A stretch of DNA of 64,000 nt from JAPHSX01 sp039714395 (GCA_039714395.1 JBDLJH010000007.1:77098-141097); one strand, 5' to 3'; positions 33,698 through 41,365 are shown, numbered from the stretch's first letter. Notes: a model not told the origin generated them from the sequence alone. Program-made: numbers and translations.

Positions 33698-34759
33698 ATG
33701 ATGCTTACGATGACAAACCACAACGTAAAGTATACCGCTCTGATTGAGAGGGTGCAGCATAACTGCCACATCTCTGATGCCCATCATGCCCGCGACTATT
33801 CTCTCTGCATCTACCTGTTGAAGATGCGTGAATTCTATCGATGGGAGCAGGGCTTCGCCTTTGGTCAGCCACTAGCCAGGGGGCCACTGGGGGAGTGGTT
33901 AACAGCCAGGGAACATCACTGGGAACAGATCCAGGAGGAGGATTTTCAGCCCGTGGAGCTATCTGGCACCCGTTATCTTCCCTTCGACAGCAATGCCATT
34001 AACACTCAATTAGTGGGTGAAGGCATGGTTTACAGTGGCGGCTACCATGGTGCCAAGCCCCACTTCTTCCTCGCCGAGTTGGAGCATGTTGAAAGGAGTG
34101 AGGGGGCAAGTATCTATATCTCTGGTTGTGAACTGGCGCGTGAACTAACCGCCCCACCGGCTATGAGTTTAGGTGATAGCATCTTTTTACGACGTGAGTC
34201 GCTACGTCGCATGATCTGGGAGATGCTTGAGGAGTGGGGCTGGCAGGATCCGCATCGCGCCATCGCTCATGCTGCAGCCTTCTACAATTTTAATGATGAT
34301 CTACAGGCTGCGTTGGATGCCATAACGGCGGATGAGCTTGATACCCTGCTACAACATGAACTGGGGGAACTGGCTATAGGGCGTGAGCTGGGGCCTGAGT
34401 GGGAGGCGATGCTGGCTGCCCTGCCCCGTTCACGTGCCGAATTTCAGCTGCGTGCCATTCGCGATCATCTGGTCGATTGCAGCCGAACCCTGCCCTGGCT
34501 GATGGATGAAGCTCGTGATGCCGCTTTACACTTCTATTTTGCTAACTTTACTGCCACGCGTAAGGAACTCTTTCCTGCTTTGGAAGCTGCGTACCAGAAA
34601 TGGCTTAGGGGTGATGATGGCAAGGCTTTGCGTGAGACGGTTAAAAGAGGTGTTGAATTGTGGCGTATGCAGGCCGAGTCTGCCCTGAGCGTCTACAGAG
34701 AGGTTGGTGATGACGGCGCTGAGCTCATGCAGCGCTTAAACCAGCTGGAAATTGATTAG
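33698..34759 (+). CDS. Unknown soluble protein, 353 aa
   Basis: The sequence starts MMLTMTNHNVKYTALIERV and contains several aromatic-rich motifs (LLKMREFYRWEQG, LPFDSNAINTQL, YSGGYHGAKPHFFLAE) and a helical C-terminal half (FYFANFTATRKELFPALEAAYQKW). I recall similar unnamed proteins in sulfur-cycle bacteria but cannot prove it from sequence alone. No signal peptide, membrane segment or known catalytic motif is visible. It sits just left of the sulfur island, separated by a terminator that serves the opposite strand. AAGG precedes the start cluster of three ATGs (33698, 33701, 33710). Confidence 0.75.
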   Translation: MMLTMTNHNVKYTALIERVQHNCHISDAHHARDYSLCIYLLKMREFYRWEQGFAFGQPLARGPLGEWLTAREHHWEQIQEEDFQPVELSGTRYLPFDSNAINTQLVGEGMVYSGGYHGAKPHFFLAELEHVERSEGASIYISGCELARELTAPPAMSLGDSIFLRRESLRRMIWEMLEEWGWQDPHRAIAHAAAFYNFNDDLQAALDAITADELDTLLQHELGELAIGRELGPEWEAMLAALPRSRAEFQLRAIRDHLVDCSRTLPWLMDEARDAALHFYFANFTATRKELFPALEAAYQKWLRGDDGKALRETVKRGVELWRMQAESALSVYREVGDDGAELMQRLNQLEID

Positions 34760-34761
34760 TC

Positions 34762-34785
34762 AAAAAAAAGCCCGCTAACGCGGGC
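34762..34785 (-). terminator. Intrinsic terminator for the DsrC-like/Cas6-like operon
   Basis: On the minus strand GCCCGC (85-80), loop GTTA and GCGGGC (75-70) are followed by eight T residues, the classical rho-independent form, 33 bases after the DsrC-like stop. The plus strand lacks a T-run, so the terminator works for the leftward operon. Confidence 0.85.
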
Positions 34786-34817
34786 CTTCTCTCTATCGTT
34801 AGCACAAATGCTGACGA

Positions 34818-35156
34818 TTAGTAACCACCTTTCCGACGACTCTCTGGCAGGCCACCAATCTTGGCGGCTTGCTTGGAGGGCTGCATCGGAAACAGGCTGT
34901 AGATGTCCTTGCTGTTAACCTTTTCGTCCCACTTATCGGCCATCGCCTTAACGATGTTACGATCATTGGGCTGAGTACCATTATTGTTAATGAACTCATC
35001 GCGCAGGAAGTTAACTACGTCCCATGACTTTTCGCTAAGTTCAATGCCTTCTGCAGCGGCGATAACTTTGCCAACTTCCTCATTCCACTCGTCGATATTG
35101 ACCAGATAGCCCTTTTCGTTGGTTTCGAGGGTAGCACCATTTACTTCGTAACTCAT
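34818..35156 (-). CDS. DsrC/TusE-family protein lacking both redox cysteines (RspA-like)
   Basis: A 112-aa DsrC homologue (NGATLETNEKGYLVNIDEWNEEVG, WDVVNFLRDEF, SLFPMQPSKQAAKIGGLP). True DsrC ends KQAC...GC, with cysteines that carry sulfur. Here the first cysteine is Ala (KQAAKIGGLP) and the C-terminus is ESRRKGGY, so neither remains. It therefore cannot form the trisulfide. Such cysteine-free members have been described as regulatory sulfur-related proteins. It is the last gene of a leftward operon ending in a terminator, 67 bases after the Cas6-like gene. A ribosome-binding GGAG lies before the ATG. Confidence 0.88.
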   Translation of the reverse strand: MSYEVNGATLETNEKGYLVNIDEWNEEVGKVIAAAEGIELSEKSWDVVNFLRDEFINNNGTQPNDRNIVKAMADKWDEKVNSKDIYSLFPMQPSKQAAKIGGLPESRRKGGY

Positions 35157-35222
35157 GGGTAGCTCCTTACACTAATCTTCGTTAATTACTAGTTGGTTAA
35201 AAACTTATGTGTTTACAGTATT

Positions 35223-35891
35223 TTAAACAGTCTTGTGTGCGATGAACAGCCCACATCCCAATTTCTTGTGCATTTTTGCACCAACACCACGCTCCTGCAG
35301 GCGGATAGAATCATCAAAACCGATATCGGCCACCAACATGCTGCGGGTGACCAGCTCCCCCTCTGGCAACTGCAGGGCATGCTCCTTGCCACACAGCACT
35401 TTTTTGAACTGTAATCCCATATCACGCATTTCGGTGATGATTCGTTGCAGGAAGACCTCTTCATCTTCGCCCGGTTCCACGACCACATGGCGCGAGTAAA
35501 GAGAGGTTGTAATGCTAAGCGAGCGTTTAATCGCCTCGCCAACAATGATGGTATTACCCGCCACATCTAAGGTCTGACCGGTGAGGGCTATGGTGTCATC
35601 GACCCGCTCTCCTGATACTCGCAAAACCAGTTTGGTTCGCCGTGCCAGATAGATGATGTCACCAGAGTCCTCGGGACGCTCCCAACCATTGCCTGTCTCA
35701 GCACCATGAATTAGGTGTAGTGTGGCGGTCTCATCCTCGGCAAACCAGGGCAGCGCTTGTTGAATGGCGGCAGAGAGGCTGTGGGCGTGATCCACTGGCA
35801 ATGTCTTGCAGTCAATATTGAATTGCATATCAACGACATTCTCCGGTACTACAACCTGTGAACTATCGTCGTTTTCAATTTGCCAATGCAT
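35223..35891 (-). CDS. Cas6/Cmx6-like protein without CRISPR context
   Basis: The 222-aa protein resembles the Cas6 subtype MYXAN (Cmx6) pattern: an early VDHAHSLSAAIQQALPWF, HLIHGAETGNGWERPED, YLARRTKLVLRVSGERV, a GQTLDVAGNTIIVGEA segment, then SMLVADIGFDDSIRLQERG and the closing LGCGLFIAHK, a glycine-rich end typical of RAMP-fold ribonucleases. Cas6 enzymes cleave CRISPR repeat RNA. No CRISPR array or other cas gene is in the window. It lies between a DsrC-like gene and an unknown helical protein, so it may process another RNA or bind a ligand with the same fold. Assignment rests on motif memory only. Confidence 0.6.
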   Translation of the reverse strand: MHWQIENDDSSQVVVPENVVDMQFNIDCKTLPVDHAHSLSAAIQQALPWFAEDETATLHLIHGAETGNGWERPEDSGDIIYLARRTKLVLRVSGERVDDTIALTGQTLDVAGNTIIVGEAIKRSLSITTSLYSRHVVVEPGEDEEVFLQRIITEMRDMGLQFKKVLCGKEHALQLPEGELVTRSMLVADIGFDDSIRLQERGVGAKMHKKLGCGLFIAHKTV

Positions 35892-35906
35892 GATCGGTAA
35901 CCTCTA

Positions 35907-36611
35907 CTAAGCAGGGATCTTTTCGCGCAGGGCATCACGGTCGAACCACCATTGCCCCTCGGGGACAAGAACATCGATGATTTTCGACAGACGCGGAAGA
36001 AACTTGGAAGGATCATTCAACTCCAGGCGCTCAATCCAGATATCGAACAACTCCTGTGAGTCGCAGGCACCATTAGTATGACGACGTGCCACGGCACCCA
36101 TTAGCTGGTTGGTGAAAAATTGCAGCTCTTCACGAGGCTTGTCCTTTGCTCTCACATCAACGATATAAGTAGCCACCGCGGCAGCCACCGCGGCACCATC
36201 AGAGTCAGGGGGGGTCTCATCTACCAGATGTTGCAGCATAGCAACACTCAGCTCTGGATCGATAGGGTAGGTAACACCCATCCAGATGCCATGCGCCAGC
36301 GCCTGTATCGCATCCTCCTGCTCTGCCTGATAGATAATGTCGCAGGCCTCGACGGCACTAAGCCAGATCTCATTTGCCATCGCAATATCGAAGGCCTCTT
36401 TGGCAACGGCCCAGGCATCTTTGTTGCGCTCAACTAAATCGAGTAGTATATAGCCGCTATCAAGCAGCGGTTTAATACGATCTATTCCTTGCGCACTCTG
36501 TAGCACGGTCTCGTGTTCTGCCAGCTTTTGTATCAGTAGATCACTGGATTTAATAGCATCATTCGCACACTCAGCATCACCCAGGTGCTCGTCGGTATTC
36601 AAATATTTCAC
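35907..36611 (-). CDS. Unknown helical protein in the DsrC-like operon
   Basis: A 234-aa soluble protein, nearly all helix with TPR/HEAT-like spacing (LLDSGYILLDLVERNKDAW, EIWLSAVEACDIIYQAEQED, AVAAAVATYIVDV), and an aromatic C-terminus (VPEGQWWFDRDALREK). I do not recognise the family. It is second in the leftward operon, 15 bases before the Cas6-like gene and 66 bases after the 58-aa gene, so a joint function with both is likely. There is no signal peptide, so it is predicted to be cytoplasmic. Confidence 0.75.
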   Translation of the reverse strand: MKYLNTDEHLGDAECANDAIKSSDLLIQKLAEHETVLQSAQGIDRIKPLLDSGYILLDLVERNKDAWAVAKEAFDIAMANEIWLSAVEACDIIYQAEQEDAIQALAHGIWMGVTYPIDPELSVAMLQHLVDETPPDSDGAAVAAAVATYIVDVRAKDKPREELQFFTNQLMGAVARRHTNGACDSQELFDIWIERLELNDPSKFLPRLSKIIDVLVPEGQWWFDRDALREKIPA

Positions 36612-36677
36612 ATTGACCTCTTGCTGTTACTCGTTGTTGCCTGTTACGGAATGCCTATACCTTATATATATGCAAAA

Positions 36678-36854
36678 TCAGGTAAAGGAGGCTTCCAGTC
36701 TATCCTCCCAGTTCTCCGGGGTATCCGGATACGGAGGTTTGACGTCGATGCGGAAGAACATTTCCGACTTGGAACGCAGCTTGACGATCTCTAGTAGTTC
36801 GTCAAAGCCCTGTATCTCGGGATTCTGAATCAGTACTTCACTCAGATATAACAT
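36678..36854 (-). CDS. Small 58-aa protein opening the DsrC-like operon
   Basis: A short open frame from the ATG at 36852-36854 to TGA at 36678 encodes MLYLSEVLIQ, then a helical acidic part with KLRSKSEMFFRIDVKPPYPD and WEDRLEASF. The composition looks like a real folded protein, codon usage matches neighbours, and it fits the gap between the divergent dsr promoter and the 234-aa gene. No family is recognised and no clear ribosome-binding site precedes it. It is probably the first gene of the leftward operon. Confidence 0.55.
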   Translation of the reverse strand: MLYLSEVLIQNPEIQGFDELLEIVKLRSKSEMFFRIDVKPPYPDTPENWEDRLEASFT

Positions 36855-37384
36855 AAGGTCACTCAGTATAATTGTCTGTTAATATTGCATTTGATATGTG
36901 AACCGCATGAGTGTAACTCAAGGGTTATAGCATCAGATTTTCCTAATGTGCCGCATAATATCACACCAAGTTACTCTTAATATCTAATTACACCCGTTAT
37001 GCTAGGGGAAATAGAGGTATCTTCCAGAATAATAATTTTCTTGCCCGTCACCATAAACTATGAGCTATTTCCTCTATCCAACTTAAGGTTCCCATTATAA
37101 CCAATTGTATTATAAGTAATTTAATGGATCCCCATAACATTTAGAACATGTTTAGAATATTTTCATATATCCCATTTAGGATATACGAACACCCTCCCTA
37201 TCCCCCATCAGAAAGGTTTTTTGGCCCATAAGGAACTTCTAAACTTCTGCTCCATATTGAGAGTCGTTGTAAATACGTCTCTTCAATCCATGCAGGATTT
37301 TTTGTAGTACTTGCAGCCTTAGTCGGCCTGGCTTGATACCAAGACCGGTCAACAACCAAATAAGTCTGACGGAGTAAATATAGT
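36855..37384. other. 530-base divergent intergenic region upstream of dsrA
   Basis: No gene is seen. The region is AT-rich and must carry the promoters of the rightward dsr operon and probably of the leftward operon. It includes a 20-base inverted repeat at 37166-37185 (listed separately) and a longer-spaced inverted pair GGAAATAG (about 37008) and CTATTTCC (about 37065). GGAG at 37371-37374 is the ribosome-binding site for dsrA. Confidence 0.7.
37166..37185. promoter_or_regulatory. Palindromic site upstream of dsrA, candidate operator
   Basis: TATATCC (37166-37172) and GGATATA (37179-37185) form a perfect 7-base inverted repeat with a 6-base centre, 200 bases upstream of dsrA. The symmetry and location suit a dimeric regulator. 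No protein is known for it from this sequence. Confidence 0.4.
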
Positions 37385-38623
37385 ATGGCTAAAAAGATGA
37401 TTGACACACCGAACCTTGATCAGCTGGAAGCAGGCCCATGGCCGAGCTTTGTTACCGGCCTCAAGCGTCTGGCTAACGACAATGACATGATGGTTGACCT
37501 GATTGGTCAACTGGAAACCTCTTACCAGACCAAAAAAGGTTACTGGAAAGGCGGTACCGTTGGTGTTATCGGTTACGGTGGTGGCGTAATTCCCCGTTTC
37601 ACCGAACTGATGGATGATAACCACCAGCCTCTGTTCCCCGAAGCAGCTGAGTTTCACACCCTCCGCATCATGCCGCCTGCCGGCATGCACTACAACACAG
37701 ACGTACTGCGTAAGTTCTGTGATGTTTGGGAAGAGTATGGTTCTGGTCTGATTGCCCTTCACGGCCAGTCCGGCGATATCATGTTCCAGGGTTGTACCAC
37801 TGATAACGTACAGCCTGCCTTTGACGAATTTAACAAGATGGGCTTCGACCTCGGCGGTGCCGGCCCGGCCGTCCGTACTGGTATGAACTGCGTTGGTGCC
37901 GCTCGTTGTGAGCAGTCCTGTGTGGATGAGCAGCGCGTACACCGTACCCTGGTTAACGCCTACCTCGACGACATGCACCGCCCCGCCCTGCCTTATAAGT
38001 TCAAGTTTAAGGTTTCCGGTTGTGCCAATGACTGCATGAACTCCATTCAGCGTGCCGATATGGCAGTTATCGGTACCTGGCGCGACGAGATGCTTGTTGA
38101 CCAGAACGAAGTAAAAGCCTTCGTTGCCGACAAGGGTCGCAAGTACGTTGTTGATAATGTTATCACCCGTTGCCCGACCAGTGCCCTGAGCCTTAACGAC
38201 GACGATACCCTCGACGTTGACAATGGCGCCTGCGTACGTTGCATGCACTGCCTGAACGTTATGAACAAGGCCCTGAGCCCTGGTAATGACAAGGGCGTTA
38301 CCGTCCTGATTGGTGGTAAGCGTACTCTCAAGATTGGTGACCTCATGGGTACCGTTATCGTTCCCTTCATGAAGATGGAAAGCGATGACGACTTCGAGGC
38401 CATCGAAGAGCTGGCAGGTGAGATGATCGACTTCTTTGCCGAGAATGCACTTGAGCATGAGCGTACCGGTGAGATGATCGAGCGTATCGGTCTGGTTCCT
38501 TACCTCGAAGGTATTGGCCTTGAGGTTGACCCCAACATGATCAGCCAGCCACGCACCAACTCCTATGTCCGTATGGACGGTTGGGACGAAGAAGCCGAGA
38601 AATGGGCAGAGCGTAAGGCCTAA
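37385..38623 (+). CDS. dsrA: Reverse-type dissimilatory sulfite reductase alpha subunit
   Basis: A 412-aa alpha subunit of the sirohaem-containing DsrAB. It shows the sulfite/sirohaem region (GGVIPRFTEL, FHTLRIMPPAGMHY), the cysteine set GAARCEQSCVDEQ with VSGCANDCMNS that binds the coupled 4Fe-4S/sirohaem, and a ferredoxin insert beginning GACVRCMHCLNVM. In sulfur oxidisers DsrAB oxidises sulfur carried by DsrC to sulfite in the cytoplasm. Codon use is markedly biased, consistent with high expression. It starts the dsr operon, with GGAG ten bases before the ATG. The downstream gap contains a strong hairpin. Confidence 0.98.
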   Translation: MAKKMIDTPNLDQLEAGPWPSFVTGLKRLANDNDMMVDLIGQLETSYQTKKGYWKGGTVGVIGYGGGVIPRFTELMDDNHQPLFPEAAEFHTLRIMPPAGMHYNTDVLRKFCDVWEEYGSGLIALHGQSGDIMFQGCTTDNVQPAFDEFNKMGFDLGGAGPAVRTGMNCVGAARCEQSCVDEQRVHRTLVNAYLDDMHRPALPYKFKFKVSGCANDCMNSIQRADMAVIGTWRDEMLVDQNEVKAFVADKGRKYVVDNVITRCPTSALSLNDDDTLDVDNGACVRCMHCLNVMNKALSPGNDKGVTVLIGGKRTLKIGDLMGTVIVPFMKMESDDDFEAIEELAGEMIDFFAENALEHERTGEMIERIGLVPYLEGIGLEVDPNMISQPRTNSYVRMDGWDEEAEKWAERKA

Positions 38624-38636
38624 TTAATTAGTAGCT

Positions 38637-38667
38637 GCGGGGCAGTAACCACCGGTTATTGTTCCGC
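38637..38667 (+). promoter_or_regulatory. 14-bp stem hairpin between dsrA and dsrB
   Basis: GCGGGGCAGTAACC (38637-38650), loop ACC and GGTTATTGTTCCGC (38654-38667) pair over 14 positions, three of them G-U. It lies within the 79-base dsrA-dsrB gap and is followed by the dsrB ribosome-binding site AGGAGG. With no T-run it is not a terminator. An mRNA-stabilising or processing element is likely. Confidence 0.7.
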
Positions 38668-38702
38668 ACTAACAAATAAACTTTGTAAAGTAGGAGGTAA
38701 AC

Positions 38703-39773
38703 ATGTCAGCACCTCGCATGCCTGATGAGTGTGGAGTACCGGATCCGTTCCCGTACATGCACCCTGTTATGAAGAAAAACTACGGTGAGTGGAGCTATCA
38801 CGACCGTCCACGTCCTGGTGTTCTTCGCCACGTAGCCAAGAGCGGCGACCAGGTTTGGACCGTTCGCGCTGGTACCCAGCGTCAAATGGATCTCTACACC
38901 ATTCGTAAGCTCTGTGATATCGCCGATGAACTGGCCGAAGGTCACGTTCGCTTCACCATGCGCTCCAACATCGAGTTCATGGTTAGCAGCGATGACAAGG
39001 TCAACCCGCTGATCGAGAAATTGACCGCTGAAGGTTTCCCTGTTGGTGGTACCGGTCCTTCCGTTACCATGATTTCTCACACCCAGGGCTGGTTGCACTG
39101 CGACATCCCCGGTACCGACGCCTCTGGTGTGGTTAAGGCGCTGATGGATGACCTGCACGAAGAGTTCATCAAAGAAGATATGCCTAACCGCGTTCACATC
39201 ACCACCTCTTGCTGCCAGATCAACTGTGGTGGCCAGGGCGATATTGCTATCAATATCCAGCACACCAAGCCGCCGAAGATCAACCACGAGCTGGTTGGTA
39301 ATGCCTGTGAGCGTCCTACTGTTGTAGCTCGCTGCCCGGTAGCTGCGATTCGCCCTGCTATCGTAAACGGTAAGCCTTCGCTGGAAGTTGACGAGAAGAA
39401 GTGCATCTGCTGTGGTGCCTGCTTCCCACCTTGCCCACCGATGCAAATCAACGATCCCGAGCACTCCAAGCTTGCAATCTGGGTTGGTGGTAAGCACTCT
39501 AATGCCCGTTCCAAGCCTATGTTCCACAAGCTGGTTGCTGCTGGCCTGCCGAACAACCCACCACGCTGGCCTGAAGTTGGCGATGCCGTGAAGAATATCC
39601 TGGCCGTCTACAAAGAAGATGCGAAGGATTGGGAACGTATGGGTGACTGGGTTGAGCGTATTGGTTGGCCCGCATTCTTCGAGAAGACCGGTCTGCCGTT
39701 CACCAAGTACCACATTGATAACTGGCGTGGTGGTCGTGTGAACCTGAACGCTTCTGCTCACATCCACTTCTAA
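38703..39773 (+). CDS. dsrB: Reverse-type dissimilatory sulfite reductase beta subunit
   Basis: A 356-aa beta subunit. Landmarks are MHPVMKKNYGEWSYHD, FTMRSNIEFMV, GGTGPSVTMI, the cofactor cysteines in TTSCCQINCGG with NACERPT and VARCPVAAIRP, and a ferredoxin motif CICCGACFPPCPP. With DsrA it forms the alpha2beta2 enzyme that carries sirohaem and oxidises DsrC-bound sulfur to sulfite. AGGAGG stands directly before the ATG, so it should be well translated. Its codon bias resembles that of dsrA. It is followed 18 bases later by dsrE. Confidence 0.98.
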   Translation: MSAPRMPDECGVPDPFPYMHPVMKKNYGEWSYHDRPRPGVLRHVAKSGDQVWTVRAGTQRQMDLYTIRKLCDIADELAEGHVRFTMRSNIEFMVSSDDKVNPLIEKLTAEGFPVGGTGPSVTMISHTQGWLHCDIPGTDASGVVKALMDDLHEEFIKEDMPNRVHITTSCCQINCGGQGDIAINIQHTKPPKINHELVGNACERPTVVARCPVAAIRPAIVNGKPSLEVDEKKCICCGACFPPCPPMQINDPEHSKLAIWVGGKHSNARSKPMFHKLVAAGLPNNPPRWPEVGDAVKNILAVYKEDAKDWERMGDWVERIGWPAFFEKTGLPFTKYHIDNWRGGRVNLNASAHIHF

Positions 39774-39791
39774 GAAGAGGTTATTGAGATA

Positions 39792-40184
39792 ATGAAGTTT
39801 ACTATTCAGGTTAACGAAGGCCCTTATCAGCACCAGGCTTCTGACACCGCGTATCAGTTCACTAAAGCTGCTCTGGAGAAGGGACACGAGATCTTTCGCG
39901 TCTTCTTCTACCACGACGGTGTGAACAACGCGACCCGTCTGACCACTCCGCCGCAGGATGATCGCAATGTGATCACCCGCTGGAGTGAGCTGGCTGAAAA
40001 GCACGACCTCGACATGGTTGTCTGTGTTGCCGCGGCCCAGCGCCGTGGTATCGCCGATGCCGATGAGTCCAAGCGTAACGGTAAAGATGCCGACAACCTC
40101 GCTCCTGGCTTCCGGATCTCCGGTCTGGGCCAGCTGATCGAAGGTGGTGTCCAGTCCGACCGTCTGGTTGTGTTTGGTGATTAA
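39792..40184 (+). CDS. dsrE: Sulfurtransferase subunit DsrE
   Basis: A 130-aa subunit of the DsrE2F2H2 sulfurtransferase. Cys78 within DMVVCVAAAQRRGI is the persulfide-carrying cysteine of DsrE. The KFTIQVNEGPYQ start and the RVFFYHDGV stretch match DsrE/TusD proteins. It receives sulfane sulfur, probably from TusA and a rhodanese, and passes it to DsrC. It is closely linked to dsrF (12-base gap) and dsrH. It acts in the cytoplasm. The presence of dsrEFH beside dsrAB marks the oxidative pathway. Confidence 0.96.
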   Translation: MKFTIQVNEGPYQHQASDTAYQFTKAALEKGHEIFRVFFYHDGVNNATRLTTPPQDDRNVITRWSELAEKHDLDMVVCVAAAQRRGIADADESKRNGKDADNLAPGFRISGLGQLIEGGVQSDRLVVFGD

Positions 40185-40196
40185 GGGGAATATGAG

Positions 40197-40604
40197 ATGA
40201 GTGAAACAAAGAAATTTTTGTACGTGAACCGCAAGGCTCCGTACGGCACCGTCTACGCCCTGGAGTCGCTGGAAGTTGTACTGATCGGTGCAGCCTTCGA
40301 ACAAGACGTACAGTTGCTCTTTATGGACGACGGTGTATTCCAGATTGCTAAAGGTCAGGATACCGGTGAATCCGAGATGAAAAATTTCTCGCCCACCTAC
40401 TCCGCCCTCGGCGACTACGACATCACCAAAATGTATGTCGATAAACAGTCTCTGGAAGAGCGTGGCTTGACCCTCGACGACCTGATTCCTCTGACCTATG
40501 AGGATGAAGATGACGACTGGGCAGAGAAGGATTCTATCCGTCTCGTTAGCCGTGATGAAATCGCTGCTCTGATGGAAGAGCAGGACGTAGTCCTGAGCTT
40601 CTAA
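40197..40604 (+). CDS. dsrF: Sulfurtransferase subunit DsrF
   Basis: A 135-aa subunit of the DsrEFH hexamer with KFLYVNRKAPYGT, LEVVLIGAAFEQDVQLLFMDDGVF and a LTLDDLIPLTYEDEDDDWAEKD tail. No cysteine is present anywhere in it, consistent with DsrF being a structural rather than a sulfur-carrying subunit. It lies between dsrE and dsrH with short gaps (12 and 13 bases). AAGGGG precedes the ATG region. Confidence 0.95.
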   Translation: MSETKKFLYVNRKAPYGTVYALESLEVVLIGAAFEQDVQLLFMDDGVFQIAKGQDTGESEMKNFSPTYSALGDYDITKMYVDKQSLEERGLTLDDLIPLTYEDEDDDWAEKDSIRLVSRDEIAALMEEQDVVLSF

Positions 40605-40617
40605 AAGGGGAATTGAT

Positions 40618-40917
40618 ATGTTGCATACTGTAAATAAATCACCCTTCACCAACAACAGCCTCGAGTCCTGCCTGGACTGCGTTAGCAATGGCGCTGCTGT
40701 TTTGTTGATTGAAGATGGTGTCTATGGCGCCCTGAATGGCAGCAACGTTGCCGACAAGGTTAAAGCTGCCATGGGTAAAGTAACCGTTTACGCCTTGAGT
40801 GCCGATGTGAAGGCACGTGGTGTCGCCGACAAGGTTATTGACGGCATCAAACTGGTAGATTACGCCGGATTTGTCGACCTCAGCACTGAGAACGACAAGG
40901 TTCAATCCTGGCTGTAA
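40618..40917 (+). CDS. dsrH: Sulfurtransferase subunit DsrH
   Basis: A 99-aa DsrH/TusB-family protein. Cys18 and Cys21 in SLESCLDCVSN are the likely sulfur-handling residues, and LLIEDGVYGAL and TVYALSADVKARG match the family. It completes the DsrEFH complex, which is part of the relay from persulfide donors to DsrC. It is followed 42 bases later by dsrC. The region has the same codon bias as dsrAB. Confidence 0.95.
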   Translation: MLHTVNKSPFTNNSLESCLDCVSNGAAVLLIEDGVYGALNGSNVADKVKAAMGKVTVYALSADVKARGVADKVIDGIKLVDYAGFVDLSTENDKVQSWL

Positions 40918-40959
40918 ATTAAAGCTAAGCCGTTTTTAACTCAATTAGGAGAAAGTAAC

Positions 40960-41295
40960 ATGGCTACAATGACCGTTAATGGTAAAGACTATGAAGTAGA
41001 CGAAGAGGGTTACCTCATCGATCTGTCTCAGTGGAACAAAGAAGTTGGTGAAGAGCTTGCCAAGACCGAAAGCGTTGAGATGACCGATGGCCACTGGGAA
41101 GTTATCGACTTCCTGCGTGAGTACTACGACGAGTATCAAATCGCTCCTGCGGTTCGTGTTCTCACCAAGGCTATTGGTAAGAAGCTGGGTAAAGAAAAAG
41201 GTAACAGCAAGTACCTGTATGAGCTGTTCCCCTACGGTCCTGCCAAGCAGGCCTGTAAGATCGCTGGTCTGCCTAAGCCTACCGGTTGTATCTAA
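40960..41295 (+). CDS. dsrC: DsrC sulfur carrier
   Basis: A 111-aa small sulfur carrier with both conserved C-terminal cysteines: Cys100 in KQACKIAGLP and penultimate Cys110 in PTGCI. It accepts sulfur from DsrEFH and presents it to DsrAB, and the resulting DsrC disulfide/trisulfide is handled by DsrMKJOP. The start follows AGGAGAAAGTAAC. Its sequence is clearly distinct from the cysteine-free paralogue at 34818, which therefore cannot substitute. It is transcribed with the rest of the dsr operon. Confidence 0.98.
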   Translation: MATMTVNGKDYEVDEEGYLIDLSQWNKEVGEELAKTESVEMTDGHWEVIDFLREYYDEYQIAPAVRVLTKAIGKKLGKEKGNSKYLYELFPYGPAKQACKIAGLPKPTGCI

Positions 41296-41365
41296 GTAGT
41301 TTGTGTCGGGGGAGAGGTACTCTCCCCCTTCTCAATATTTTCCGTTTTTCGGAGGCTCGATAAAA

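Noticed and set aside
34818..36854. Search for CRISPR repeats around the Cas6-like gene
   Set aside because: No regularly spaced repeats of 25-40 bases are visible on either side, so no array is claimed.
37198..37407. Minus-strand 69-codon frame in the dsrA upstream region
   Set aside because: It overlaps the dsrA start, has no ribosome-binding site and no protein-like pattern.
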